Source: Parvularcula lutaonensis
GTDB lineage: Bacteria; Pseudomonadota; Alphaproteobacteria; Caulobacterales; Parvularculaceae
DNA: 64,000 nucleotides
Direction: 5' to 3'
Assembly: GCF_014651915.1 (NCBI RefSeq)
Contig: NZ_BMXU01000002.1
Location: 625,507 to 689,506 of the forward strand
This document shows, piece by piece, positions 49,962 through 58,652 of the stretch. Made by a program: the position numbers and the translations under genes. Positions within the stretch are counted from its first letter, which is position 1. Each line of letters starts with the position of its first letter. The notes under the pieces are model-generated. The model worked only from the letters and a program-made list of their open reading frames with translations. It made no database searches and was not told the origin of the DNA.

Positions 49962-52900
49962 CCCAAGCGATCACCACCGCCGCCCGCGAAGCTGGCAAGG
50001 CGGCGCTTCGCGAAGCGCCCCGCTACGCTGCATCGCTCGCCGCCGACCAGGCCGCGAAGGCGGCAAGCAACCTGCTGTTCGGGCCGGTCAAGCGGATCAC
50101 CACCGGTCGTGCCCTGGACGAGATCCGCTTGCTGACGGCGGGGGAGGGGCGCGGCATCCCGAGGGTCTATGGCCGCGGGAGAATCGGTGGCCAGGTGATC
50201 TGGGCATCCGACCCGGTCGAGGAGACGCAGACCGTTACCTCCGCGCAAGGCGGGAAGGGTGTCCAGACTGCGACAGAAACAACGGCAACGGAGTATCGCT
50301 ACAAGATCTCGCTCGCCATCGCCCTCTGCGAGGGAGAGCTTGCCCGGATCGGAAGGGTTTGGGCCGATGGCAAGCTCATCACGCTTGCCGATTACCAGTA
50401 CCGTATCCATCGCGGGACCGAAGACCAGCTCCCCGACGCGCTGCTCGAAGCGGAACTCGGCGGGGCGCCAGCCTTCAAGGGTCTGGCCTATATTGTCTTC
50501 GAGGACCTGCCGCTGGCGCCATTCGGCAACCGCGTTCCGCAGTTCAACTTCGAGGTGATCTGTCCGGTCGATGGCGGCGACGACAAACGCATGGAGAAGG
50601 CGATCCGTGCCGTGACGATCATACCGGGGTCAGGCGAGGCAGTCCTCTCGGGCGAGACGGTGATGGAAGACCGCGGCGACGGCGTGACGCGCCCGCTCAA
50701 CCGCCACAACGGCATCGGGGTGAGCGATGCCGAGGCAAGTTTCGACGAAATGATCGACGTCCTCCCGAACCTCGAAGCAGCATCCCTTGTGGTCAGCTGG
50801 TTCGGCACGGACCTGCGCGCCGGGCACTGCGAGGTCTTGCCAGGCGTCGAGCTGGCAGATCGGATGACAGAGCCTGAGGACTGGACCGTCGCGGGATACA
50901 CGCGGACGACGGCGCGCCTTCTGAGCCAGACGGATGGCCGGCCGTCTTATGGCGGAACACCCTCGGACGCAGGCGTTCTGGCAACCATCGCGGATCTCAA
51001 GGCGCGGGGATTGGCAGTCGCCTTCCACCCCTTCGTCCTGATGGATGTGCCCTCGGGAAATGGCTTGCCCGACCCCTATGGCGGGGCGGAACAGGCCAGC
51101 TTCCCGTGGCGCGGCCGGATCACTGCTAACATTCTGTCCGATGACGGAACATCGTCTGTCGATGCGCAGGTCGATCATTTCTTCGACAGCTACGAGCCAA
51201 TGGTCCTGCACTATGCGCAGCTTTGCGCCCAGGCAGGGGGCGTGGACACCTTCATCATCGGATCGGAGCTGCGTGGACTGACCCGGCTGCGCAACGCGGC
51301 CGGCGGTTTCCCGGCCGTTGCGCGGCTGCAGCGGATCGCTGCTGCGGTGCGCGTGATCCTGCCGCAGGTAACGATCACCTATGGCGCGGACTGGAGCGAG
51401 TATGGGGCCTACCAGCCTGGGGGAAGCAACGACCTCTTCTATCCGCTCGACCCTCTGTGGGCGGACGGCAATATCGATGCGGTCGGGATCGACAATTACT
51501 TCCCTCTGACGGACTGGCGCGACGGCAGCGGCCACGCCGATGGCCTGAGCCATGCCGGGCCTTACGACCAGGACTACATCGCCGGGCGTATCCGCTCGGG
51601 CGAGGGTTATGACTGGTACTATGCCTCCGACGCGGACAGGCTGGCCCAGCTGAGGACACCAATTGTCGATAGTGCGTATGGGGAGGACTGGGTTTTCAGG
51701 CCCAAGGACATCTGGTCATGGTGGAGCGAAGACCATCACCCCCGGTCCGGCGGCATCAAGGGTGCGAAAACCGGCTGGGTGCCACAATCGAAACCTGTCC
51801 TTTTCACCGAGATCGGCTGCGGTGCTGTCGACAAGGGACCGAACCAGCCCAACGTCTTCGTCGACCCGAAGAGTGCGGAGAGCGCGCTGCCACATTTTTC
51901 CTCCGGGGTTCGTGATGACCGCGCGCAGCGGGCGTTTCTCGAGGCCCAGCACCGGTTCTGGTCGGACCCTGCCAACAACCCCGTCAGCCCCCTGACCCAG
52001 AAGCCGATGGTGGAAGCGGGGCGGATGTATGTCTATGCATGGGATGCCCGTCCGTTCCCTGACTTTCCTGCGCGTAGCGACGTCTGGGCCGATGCGGAGA
52101 ATTGGACGACCGGGCATTGGCTTAACGGGCGGGCTGGGCGCGTGCCCCTCGGTGCGCTGGTCGAGACACTCGCCGCGGATGCGGGTCTTCCCGCCTGTGA
52201 TGCCTCGGCATGCGACATGCTGGTCAGTGGGCTGACCATACCGGGCCCCGCCACTGGGCGAGAGGCCATCGAACCGTTGCTTGACCTTTTCCAGCTTGAT
52301 GCCTTCGCGCGGGATGGCCTGCTGATCGTCAAGCCACGGACTGGTTCGGAAGACATGGCCATGGAGGAGGGCGATCTCCTCGATCTCGGCGAGCTGCCCC
52401 TGTCGATCGAACGGGCGCAGGACGAGGAAATCCCTGCCGCCCTGTCGATCACCTATGCCGACGAGCTTTCGGGGTATGCCCTCAAGACGACGGAAGTCCG
52501 CGACGAAACGGTGGTGAACGGCAGGACCCTCCGCATGGGAACTTCTGTCGTGCTGGAGCAAGGGGAGGCTGCGGCGCGGGCGAGGGCGATCCTTGCCGAA
52601 GCGCGGGCCATGCGCGAACGCGCTGCCTTTGCCCTGCCGGAAGTCGCGGACGGGATCGAGCCTGGCTCCGTCTTGACGATCGCGACAGGAGCATCGGCGC
52701 TTCGCTTGCGGATTACGGTGTTGGAGGAGGGGCCGTTCCGGTCGTTCGAGGCCGTCACCACGGATCCTGGCTGCTTCGAGGTCGCCTATGAGGGCCTGCG
52801 CGCTGATCCGGAATCGCCTCCTATTAGCCACGGCGCTGTGGTCTTCGAAGCGATGGACCTGCCGATGCTGCCCACAGGGTCGGACCAGGCGCACCTGTGG

Positions 52901-53716
52901 CTCGCGGCTTTCGCCGAGCCATGGCCGGGGACGGTCTCGGTCCATGACGGCAGCGGAGGCTATCTCACTGGCCTGACGTCGCAGTCATTCATCGGCACGC
53001 TGGCGAGCAGCCTTGAGGGCGGTGCGACCGGGCGTTGGGACAGGGGAAGCCGGTTCCGGGTGCAATTGCCTGCCGGGGGACTTTCCAGCCTGCCCGAAGC
53101 CGACGTGCTCGGCGGAGCGCATCTTTGTGCCGTCGAGACGGGAGCGGGTTGGGAAGTCCTCCAGTATCGGAGCGCAGTCCTGCAGCCTGACGGGACGTGG
53201 GAACTTTCGGACCTCCTGCGCGGGCGCTTCGGCACTGACGCCGAGGCCGCGATAGGCGCAGCGGCGGGGGCTCGGATCGTCTTCCTCGAAGGCGCGAAGC
53301 CTGTGCCGCTACCAGCCGACCAATGGGGCGGATCGGTGACCTTCGAGGCGGGGCCAGCGACTGTGCTTCCCGGCGCCTATCCCTACAGGAGCCGCAGCTT
53401 CGCCCTTGAAGGTTCAGGGGCCCGGCCGCTGGCTCCGGTCCACCTCAGGGCCACGACATCCGGCGCCCAGATCACCCTCGACTGGATCCGGCGCACCAGG
53501 GTCGGTGGCGACCAGTTCGGCTCCGGCGACGTGCCTCTCGGCGAGACGGTGGAGAGCTACGAGGTCCGGCTCTATGATGCCCAAGGGGGCGAGCTTGCCC
53601 GCCATGTCGTGGATCAAACTTCGTTCAGCTTCACCGAGCCGGGGGCCGTATCGGCCTCGGTCGCGCAGCTTTCCTCGGCTTTCGGTGCAGGGAGAAGTGC
53701 ATCGGTTGGTCTATGA
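49958..53716 (+). CDS. GTA baseplate/host-specificity protein (g15, TIM-barrel-like)
   Basis: The 1252-residue protein is the large tail-tip component. It has an N-terminal helix (about 1-45), a glycoside-hydrolase-like TIM barrel (about 330-750, with TYGADWSEYGAYQPGGSNDL, DAVGIDNYFPLTDWRDGSG and WWSEDHHPR), a phage-tail domain (about 750-1030) and strand-rich C-terminal domains that probably touch the recipient surface. It is the last gene of the cluster. The C-terminal part is the likeliest to vary with host range. Confidence 0.94.
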   Translation: MTQAITTAAREAGKAALREAPRYAASLAADQAAKAASNLLFGPVKRITTGRALDEIRLLTAGEGRGIPRVYGRGRIGGQVIWASDPVEETQTVTSAQGGKGVQTATETTATEYRYKISLAIALCEGELARIGRVWADGKLITLADYQYRIHRGTEDQLPDALLEAELGGAPAFKGLAYIVFEDLPLAPFGNRVPQFNFEVICPVDGGDDKRMEKAIRAVTIIPGSGEAVLSGETVMEDRGDGVTRPLNRHNGIGVSDAEASFDEMIDVLPNLEAASLVVSWFGTDLRAGHCEVLPGVELADRMTEPEDWTVAGYTRTTARLLSQTDGRPSYGGTPSDAGVLATIADLKARGLAVAFHPFVLMDVPSGNGLPDPYGGAEQASFPWRGRITANILSDDGTSSVDAQVDHFFDSYEPMVLHYAQLCAQAGGVDTFIIGSELRGLTRLRNAAGGFPAVARLQRIAAAVRVILPQVTITYGADWSEYGAYQPGGSNDLFYPLDPLWADGNIDAVGIDNYFPLTDWRDGSGHADGLSHAGPYDQDYIAGRIRSGEGYDWYYASDADRLAQLRTPIVDSAYGEDWVFRPKDIWSWWSEDHHPRSGGIKGAKTGWVPQSKPVLFTEIGCGAVDKGPNQPNVFVDPKSAESALPHFSSGVRDDRAQRAFLEAQHRFWSDPANNPVSPLTQKPMVEAGRMYVYAWDARPFPDFPARSDVWADAENWTTGHWLNGRAGRVPLGALVETLAADAGLPACDASACDMLVSGLTIPGPATGREAIEPLLDLFQLDAFARDGLLIVKPRTGSEDMAMEEGDLLDLGELPLSIERAQDEEIPAALSITYADELSGYALKTTEVRDETVVNGRTLRMGTSVVLEQGEAAARARAILAEARAMRERAAFALPEVADGIEPGSVLTIATGASALRLRITVLEEGPFRSFEAVTTDPGCFEVAYEGLRADPESPPISHGAVVFEAMDLPMLPTGSDQAHLWLAAFAEPWPGTVSVHDGSGGYLTGLTSQSFIGTLASSLEGGATGRWDRGSRFRVQLPAGGLSSLPEADVLGGAHLCAVETGAGWEVLQYRSAVLQPDGTWELSDLLRGRFGTDAEAAIGAAAGARIVFLEGAKPVPLPADQWGGSVTFEAGPATVLPGAYPYRSRSFALEGSGARPLAPVHLRATTSGAQITLDWIRRTRVGGDQFGSGDVPLGETVESYEVRLYDAQGGELARHVVDQTSFSFTEPGAVSASVAQLSSAFGAGRSASVGL

Positions 53717-53726
53717 TCGTTAAGCA

Positions 53727-53798
53727 AAACGGTTGAAAAAGGGCCGTCCGCGATCAACATCCGCGTGTTGAGGCAGCCTTTTTTTGGGAGAACCGTTT
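53727..53798 (+). promoter_or_regulatory. Leader hairpin enclosing the dnaJ-like ribosome binding site (also possible GTA terminator)
   Basis: AAACGGTT (53727-53734) pairs perfectly with AACCGTTT (53791-53798), which includes two bases of the TTG start. Inside, AAAAAGG (53736-53742) pairs with CCTTTTT (53777-53783), GCC with GGC (53743-53745/53772-53774), and TCAACA with TGTTGA (53754-53759/53766-53771). The ribosome binding site GGGAG (53786-53790) is left in a loop between two helices. An AU-rich helix next to the ribosome binding site of a chaperone gene suggests a heat-sensing leader; the A-run/T-run stem could instead end GTA transcripts. Confidence 0.5.
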
Positions 53799-54741
53799 GG
53801 CCAAGGATCCATACACGCTTTTGGGTGTCGGAAGGCAGGCGTCGCAGGATGAGATCCGCAGCGCCTACCGCAAGCTTGCCAAACAGTACCACCCCGACCG
53901 CAACCAGGGCGACAAGGCCGCCGAGGAAAAGTTCAAGGCCGTCACCGCGGCGTGGGAGATCCTCGGCGACGAGGAAAAGCGCAAGCGGTTCGACCGCGGC
54001 GAGATCGATGCGGACGGCAATGAACGCTCGGTCTTCGGGCAGGGCGGTCCCTTTGGCGGGGTCGATCCGGCCGAGGCCGCGGAGCGCTTCGCCCGCCGGG
54101 CCCGGCCGGGCCGTGGTGGCTTTGAAGACTTCTCCGACATCTTTTCCGATTTCTTCGGCCGGGGAGATGCCGGGCCACGCCACCAGCCTCGCGCGCAGAA
54201 GGGCCGCGATGTCAGGACCCGCCTGACGGTGCCCTTTCTCGACGCCGCGAGGGGCTCGACCAAGCGCGTGATGCTCCCCGGTGGCTCGACGGTCAATGTG
54301 ACGATCCCCGAGGGCCTGCGCGATGGCCAGACCCTTCGGCTCAAGGGCAAGGGGCATCCGGGCGTCCATGGCGGGCCTGATGGCGATCTCTTCGTCGAAG
54401 TCAGTGTCGCTCCCGACCCGACCTTCGAGGTCAAGGGTGATGACGTGCACACGGTCGTCCCGCTGCCGCTCAAGCAGGCGGTGCTCGGCGGAAAGCTCGA
54501 CGTGCCCACCCTGACGGGCCGCGCAACCATCAAGATCCCGCCCAACACCAGCTCGGGCAAGGCTTTCCGCCTGAAGGGCAAGGGCCTGCGCAAGGGCAAG
54601 TCCGGGGAATACGGCGATCTTTTCGCCCGTGTCCACGTCATGCTGCCCGAAACGCCGGATCGCGAACTCGAGGCCTTCATGAAGCGTTGGGAACCTGCCG
54701 ACGCGGGAGCTGAGGCCGACGATTTCGCTGCAACCGGGTAG
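53797..54741 (+). CDS. DnaJ-class co-chaperone, CbpA-like (TTG start)
   Basis: The 314-residue protein has an N-terminal J domain (about 4-65) with the HPD motif in KQYHPDRNQG, a Gly/Phe-rich linker (about 75-130) and two C-terminal substrate-binding domains (about 135-300, with VTIPEGLRDGQTLRLKGKG and TIKIPPNTSSGKAFRLKGKG). The zinc fingers of DnaJ are absent, as in CbpA. It starts with TTG at 53797, 7 nt after GGGAG, and the start lies in a foldable leader. It follows the GTA cluster by 80 nt but is a separate chaperone gene. Confidence 0.92.
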   Translation: MAKDPYTLLGVGRQASQDEIRSAYRKLAKQYHPDRNQGDKAAEEKFKAVTAAWEILGDEEKRKRFDRGEIDADGNERSVFGQGGPFGGVDPAEAAERFARRARPGRGGFEDFSDIFSDFFGRGDAGPRHQPRAQKGRDVRTRLTVPFLDAARGSTKRVMLPGGSTVNVTIPEGLRDGQTLRLKGKGHPGVHGGPDGDLFVEVSVAPDPTFEVKGDDVHTVVPLPLKQAVLGGKLDVPTLTGRATIKIPPNTSSGKAFRLKGKGLRKGKSGEYGDLFARVHVMLPETPDRELEAFMKRWEPADAGAEADDFAATG

Positions 54742-54835
54742 GGCCTAAAGGGCTTGCCAACACGTAAGTTCCATCGGCGGGGTGGCGTTCCTACCTCACG
54801 GACGACGCACTTTTATGCTGGAGAACAGGAATAAA

Positions 54836-56314
54836 ATGAAACGATCCACCCGTCCATCGGCGCTCCTCGCCGCCTCCGTGCTTGCTCTTTCAGGGATGAT
54901 GGCGCAGCCGGCGCTGGCGCAGAAGTCTGTCGATATGGACGATTTCCGGGCCCAGAATGCCGAGCTGTACCAGAAGCTGAGCTTCGCCGACCTCGTCGAG
55001 CGGGTCAGCCCTGCCGTCGTTTCGATCAGGACCTCGCGCGAGGTTCCTGTCGGACGTGGCTTCGATGGCCTGCCGCCTGAACTGGAGCGGCTCCTTCCGG
55101 GCCTGCGTGACCAGTTCGGTGGCCGCAGCGAGGGGGAAACCCGTCGCGCCTTCGGTGAAGGCTCGGGCTTCTTCATCGACGACAAGGGCCACATCGTCAC
55201 CAACAACCACGTCATCGAGGGCGCGCAGGACATCACCGTCGTGCTGAATTCCGGCGAGGAGCTGGAAGCCGAGCTGGTCGGCACCGATCCGGAAACGGAC
55301 TTGGCCGTCCTGAAGGTCGAGCCCTCTCCCAAGCAACGCTACGTGACCTTCGCACCGAAGCCCGAGCTGCGAGTCGGGGATTACGTCCTTGCGGTGGGTA
55401 ACCCGTTCGGCCTTGGCGGTACGGTGACATCGGGCATTGTCTCTGCGCTGGACCGCGACAGTGGTCTTCCGTACTCAGATTTCATTCAGATTGATGCCTC
55501 GATCAACCGCGGTAACTCCGGCGGACCGACCTTCGACGTGAAGGGCAACGTGATCGGCGTGAACACCGCGATCATCTCGCCGACAGGCGTGAATGCCGGC
55601 ATCGGTCTCGCCATTCCGTCTGACGTTGCGAGCCGCGTCGTGAAGGAGATCATCGAGAACGGTGGCGTCTCCCGTGGCTTCCTCGGCGTGTCGATCCGTG
55701 ACCCTGAGCCCCAGATCCTCGAAGCCGTCGGCCTCGAAGAGGGTGCAGGCGCACTGATTGCCAACGTCACCGAGGGGTCGCCTGCGGAGAAAGCGGGCCT
55801 GCTGGCCGGCGATATCGTCACCGAGCTCGAAGGTCAGAAAATTTCGTCCGCAGACGAACTGACGCGCCGTGTGGGCAGCTATCCCCCCGGTACTCGCGTC
55901 AAGGTGACGGCCTTCCGCGATGGCAAGGAGCGCACCTTCACGGTGAAGCTCGAGAAACGTGACCTCGAGCGTCTCGCCGGAAACGCAGGAGGAAGCGACA
56001 GCGACCAGTCCGAAGAGACCGAACGTCTCGGCGTCAGCTTCCGTGCTCTTGACGAAAGCACCCGCCGCCGCCTCGGGGTTTCCGAAGATGTCGACGGTGT
56101 TCTCATCGCTGACGTCGAACGGGATTCCGAAGCCGCTGCTGCGGGCATCCTTCCGGGGATGATCGTCATGGAAGCGGACAACAAGAAAGTGACCAGCCCC
56201 CGCGACATCGAGAAAGCTGTCGAGGCGGCGAAGAAACGCGATCGGGGCGCGATCCTGCTCCGTGTGCAGACGCGCCAGGGCCTGGACTTCCGGGCGCTGC
56301 CGATCAATTCGTAA
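54836..56314 (+). CDS. DegP/HtrA-type periplasmic serine protease
   Basis: The 492-residue protein has a signal peptide (about 1-30, ending PALAQ), a trypsin-like domain with the triad visible in VTNNHVIEGA (His), PETDLAVLKV (Asp) and NRGNSGGPTFD (Ser), and two PDZ domains (about 290-375 and 400-490). It degrades or refolds damaged envelope proteins. The ATG at 54836 follows ACAGGA. It lies 18 nt upstream of an OmpR-type regulator and kinase pair, a common arrangement in which envelope stress signalling and protease are co-regulated. Confidence 0.93.
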   Translation: MKRSTRPSALLAASVLALSGMMAQPALAQKSVDMDDFRAQNAELYQKLSFADLVERVSPAVVSIRTSREVPVGRGFDGLPPELERLLPGLRDQFGGRSEGETRRAFGEGSGFFIDDKGHIVTNNHVIEGAQDITVVLNSGEELEAELVGTDPETDLAVLKVEPSPKQRYVTFAPKPELRVGDYVLAVGNPFGLGGTVTSGIVSALDRDSGLPYSDFIQIDASINRGNSGGPTFDVKGNVIGVNTAIISPTGVNAGIGLAIPSDVASRVVKEIIENGGVSRGFLGVSIRDPEPQILEAVGLEEGAGALIANVTEGSPAEKAGLLAGDIVTELEGQKISSADELTRRVGSYPPGTRVKVTAFRDGKERTFTVKLEKRDLERLAGNAGGSDSDQSEETERLGVSFRALDESTRRRLGVSEDVDGVLIADVERDSEAAAAGILPGMIVMEADNKKVTSPRDIEKAVEAAKKRDRGAILLRVQTRQGLDFRALPINS

Positions 56315-56332
56315 GGGAACGAGGTAAGCAGT

Positions 56333-57010
56333 ATGCGGATTTTGGTGATTGAAGACGATGCCGATGCAGCGACTTTCATGGTCAAGGGTTTGCGGTCTGC
56401 GGGTCACGCCGTGGACCACGCGCTCGACGGGGAAGTCGGGAAGAACATGGCATCATCTGGCGGATACGATGCCTATGTCATCGACCGCATGCTGCCCCAC
56501 AAGGACGGACTGACGCTGCTCGAAGAGCTGCGCGCGGACGGCGACGAGACGCCGGCCCTGTTCCTGTCGGCTCTTGGCGAGGTGGATGACCGTGTCGCGG
56601 GCCTGCAGGCTGGCGGCGATGATTACCTGGTCAAGCCCTACGAGCTTTCCGAGCTGATCGCGCGGGTCGAGGCCCTGGGTCGCCGCCGCGGTCCGACGAA
56701 CATCCAGACGACGTTCTCGGTCGCTGACCTCGAAATGGACATCCTCGCACGGACAGTCCGCCGGGGCGGCAAGAAGATCGACCTCCAGCCGCGCGAATTC
56801 CGGCTCCTCGAATACCTCCTGCGCCATGCTGGCCAGGTGGTGACGCGGACCATGCTGCTGGAGAACGTCTGGGAGTACCACTTCGATCCGCAGACGAATG
56901 TGATCGATGTCCACATCAGCCGTCTCCGTGCGAAGATCGACAAGGGCTTCGACAAGCCGCTTCTCAAGACCGTGCGCGGCGCCGGCTATACCCTGACTGA
57001 CGAGGACTGA
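56333..57010 (+). CDS. OmpR-family response regulator
   Basis: The 225-residue protein has a receiver domain (about 1-115) with acidic pair IEDD, phosphoacceptor D51 in YVIDRMLPHKDG and the LVKPYE lysine, then a winged-helix DNA-binding domain (about 125-222) with IDLQPREFRLLEYLLRHAGQ and VDVHISRLRAKID-type recognition segment. It is followed after 4 nt by the kinase gene and preceded by the DegP gene, so the three probably form one operon responding to envelope stress. Confidence 0.94.
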   Translation: MRILVIEDDADAATFMVKGLRSAGHAVDHALDGEVGKNMASSGGYDAYVIDRMLPHKDGLTLLEELRADGDETPALFLSALGEVDDRVAGLQAGGDDYLVKPYELSELIARVEALGRRRGPTNIQTTFSVADLEMDILARTVRRGGKKIDLQPREFRLLEYLLRHAGQVVTRTMLLENVWEYHFDPQTNVIDVHISRLRAKIDKGFDKPLLKTVRGAGYTLTDED

Positions 57011-57014
57011 GCCG

Positions 57015-58646
57015 ATGGCGGAGGCGCTGGCGGGGGCCGCCTCCCGGGCACGGCCGTCGGACGACCCGATTCTGGACGACGAGGAAGACGAAAAGACGGG
57101 CTTCCGGCGGACGCCTTTCTTCCGTGTGCTGCGGACGACGGCGTTCCGGTACATCATCTTCTCTGCGGCGCTGTTCGTCCTCGGCTTCGTCATCCTCGGC
57201 TATGTCGTCTATGAAAGCACGATCGGCCGGGCGTATGACTCCATCGAAGCCGAACTGGAGGAAGAGCTCGACCGCCTCGAACGGGTGAGCGAAAACTCCG
57301 GGGCACCGGATTGGTCGGCTCTCAACGCCGTGGTGCTGGAGGCGGAGAGCAACAAGCTGCCGGTCAATTCGACCTACATGATATGGCTCGATGACGGCTC
57401 CTTCGCCGGCCGCTATTTCGGCAATCTCGACGGTATCCCGCTGCCCATGCTGTCGGCTGACGGCAGTTTCGAGTTCGACTGGGCACCGGACCCTCCACTT
57501 TTCTCCGATGAGGAACCGCGCCAGCGCCGCTATCTCGGGCTCAGCCGCACGCTGACTTATGAACGCGGCATTGGTGGTCCGCCGGTCCAGGCGACGATCC
57601 TGCTTGCCCGCGATATCGACGCGCTGCACCAGCTCCGCCAGACGCGACGGGATATCATCTTCCGGGTCATCGGCGTGACGCTTTTTCTTGCAGTCTGCCT
57701 CGGCGCCGTTCTCGGAACCTCGCTGGTGCGGCGCCTCGACGAGATCAACCGCTCGGTCGAGGCGATCACCGAGGGGGACCTGACCCGCCGCCTGCCGGTG
57801 ACAGACTCCAAGGACGAGTACGGCGTCCTCGTGCGGAACATCAACACGATGCTCGACCGCATTGAACAGCTCATGGTCGGTATGCGGCAGGTTTCCGACA
57901 ATATCGCCCATGACCTGCGCTCGCCGCTCACCCGGATCAAGGCGCGTCTGGACAGTACGCTGAACAGTCTGGACGAGGACGATGATGACGAGCGGACCGA
58001 GGTCCTGAGGAAGACACGTGACGAAGTGGAGCGGCTCCTCAAGACGTTCAACGCTCTGCTATCCATCACCCGGATCGAAGCAGGGACCAACCTTCTTTCA
58101 GGCACCGTCGACCTCAAGGCGGTCGCGGAAGAGATGCTGGAGCTCTACATCCCGGCCGGCGAGGAGCAGGGTGTGGAGATCGTGGCGCATCTGGAAGACA
58201 CCCCGGAGATCCAGGGCAGCCGCGAGCTGGTGAGCCAGGCAATCGCCAACCTGCTCGATAATGCCCTCAAATACGCCAAGCACCCACCGGAACGGGGCAT
58301 CAAGCCGAAGATCGAGCTGACCGTGGCGCCCCGCCCCGGCGGCGGCGCGTTGCTCTCGGTCATGGACAATGGCCCCGGCGTGCCCGAGATGGACCGCGAT
58401 CGGATCACCCAGCGCTTCGTCCGTCTGGAAGCCAGCCGCTCGACCACGGGCAATGGGCTCGGTCTGTCTCTGGTCAACGCGATCGTGCGGAGGCATGGGG
58501 GACGCATGTCGGTGGGCCGCGGCCTGCCCCATGACGAGAGCAATTCGCGCAGCCTGACCCCGTCGAATGCCTATGGCCTCGGTATCAGGATCGCCTTCCC
58601 GCCGGCCAAGCCCACGGCAAACAACAAGAAACCGACCGGCCAGTAA
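57015..58646 (+). CDS. Membrane sensor histidine kinase with HAMP domain
   Basis: The 543-residue protein has two membrane helices (about 45-68 and 212-236) around a periplasmic sensor domain, a HAMP domain (about 237-290), a HisKA domain with SDNIAHDLRSPLTRIKARL (phosphorylated histidine) and a HATPase domain with ANLLDNALKYAK, MDNGPGVPEMD and STTGNGLGLSLV. It is the cognate partner of the OmpR-type regulator immediately upstream. The N-terminal cytoplasmic tail is acidic (DDEEDEKTG). The gene ends 6 nt from the stop of the convergent PAS kinase. Confidence 0.94.
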   Translation: MAEALAGAASRARPSDDPILDDEEDEKTGFRRTPFFRVLRTTAFRYIIFSAALFVLGFVILGYVVYESTIGRAYDSIEAELEEELDRLERVSENSGAPDWSALNAVVLEAESNKLPVNSTYMIWLDDGSFAGRYFGNLDGIPLPMLSADGSFEFDWAPDPPLFSDEEPRQRRYLGLSRTLTYERGIGGPPVQATILLARDIDALHQLRQTRRDIIFRVIGVTLFLAVCLGAVLGTSLVRRLDEINRSVEAITEGDLTRRLPVTDSKDEYGVLVRNINTMLDRIEQLMVGMRQVSDNIAHDLRSPLTRIKARLDSTLNSLDEDDDDERTEVLRKTRDEVERLLKTFNALLSITRIEAGTNLLSGTVDLKAVAEEMLELYIPAGEEQGVEIVAHLEDTPEIQGSRELVSQAIANLLDNALKYAKHPPERGIKPKIELTVAPRPGGGALLSVMDNGPGVPEMDRDRITQRFVRLEASRSTTGNGLGLSLVNAIVRRHGGRMSVGRGLPHDESNSRSLTPSNAYGLGIRIAFPPAKPTANNKKPTGQ

Positions 58647-58652
58647 GCGGCC

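Larger units (their letters stand above)
41444..53716 (+). mobile_element. Gene transfer agent (RcGTA-type) structural gene cluster
   Basis: Fifteen genes in the order of the Rhodobacter capsulatus GTA: g1, terminase, portal, g3.5, protease, capsid, connector, stopper, terminator, tail tube, tape measure, distal tail, hub, peptidase, and the large g15. No integrase, repressor, lysis or replication gene is present, as expected for a GTA and unlike a prophage. Most junctions are ATGA or GTGA overlaps, and all frames are open, so the cluster looks functional. Differences from RcGTA are the absence of g10/g10.1 between tail tube and tape measure and the very short tape measure. Confidence 0.93.

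Noticed and set aside
41444-53716. Interpretation of the phage-like cluster as a prophage
   Set aside because: There is no integrase, repressor, replication, lysis or attachment-site evidence, and the gene order follows the R. capsulatus GTA.
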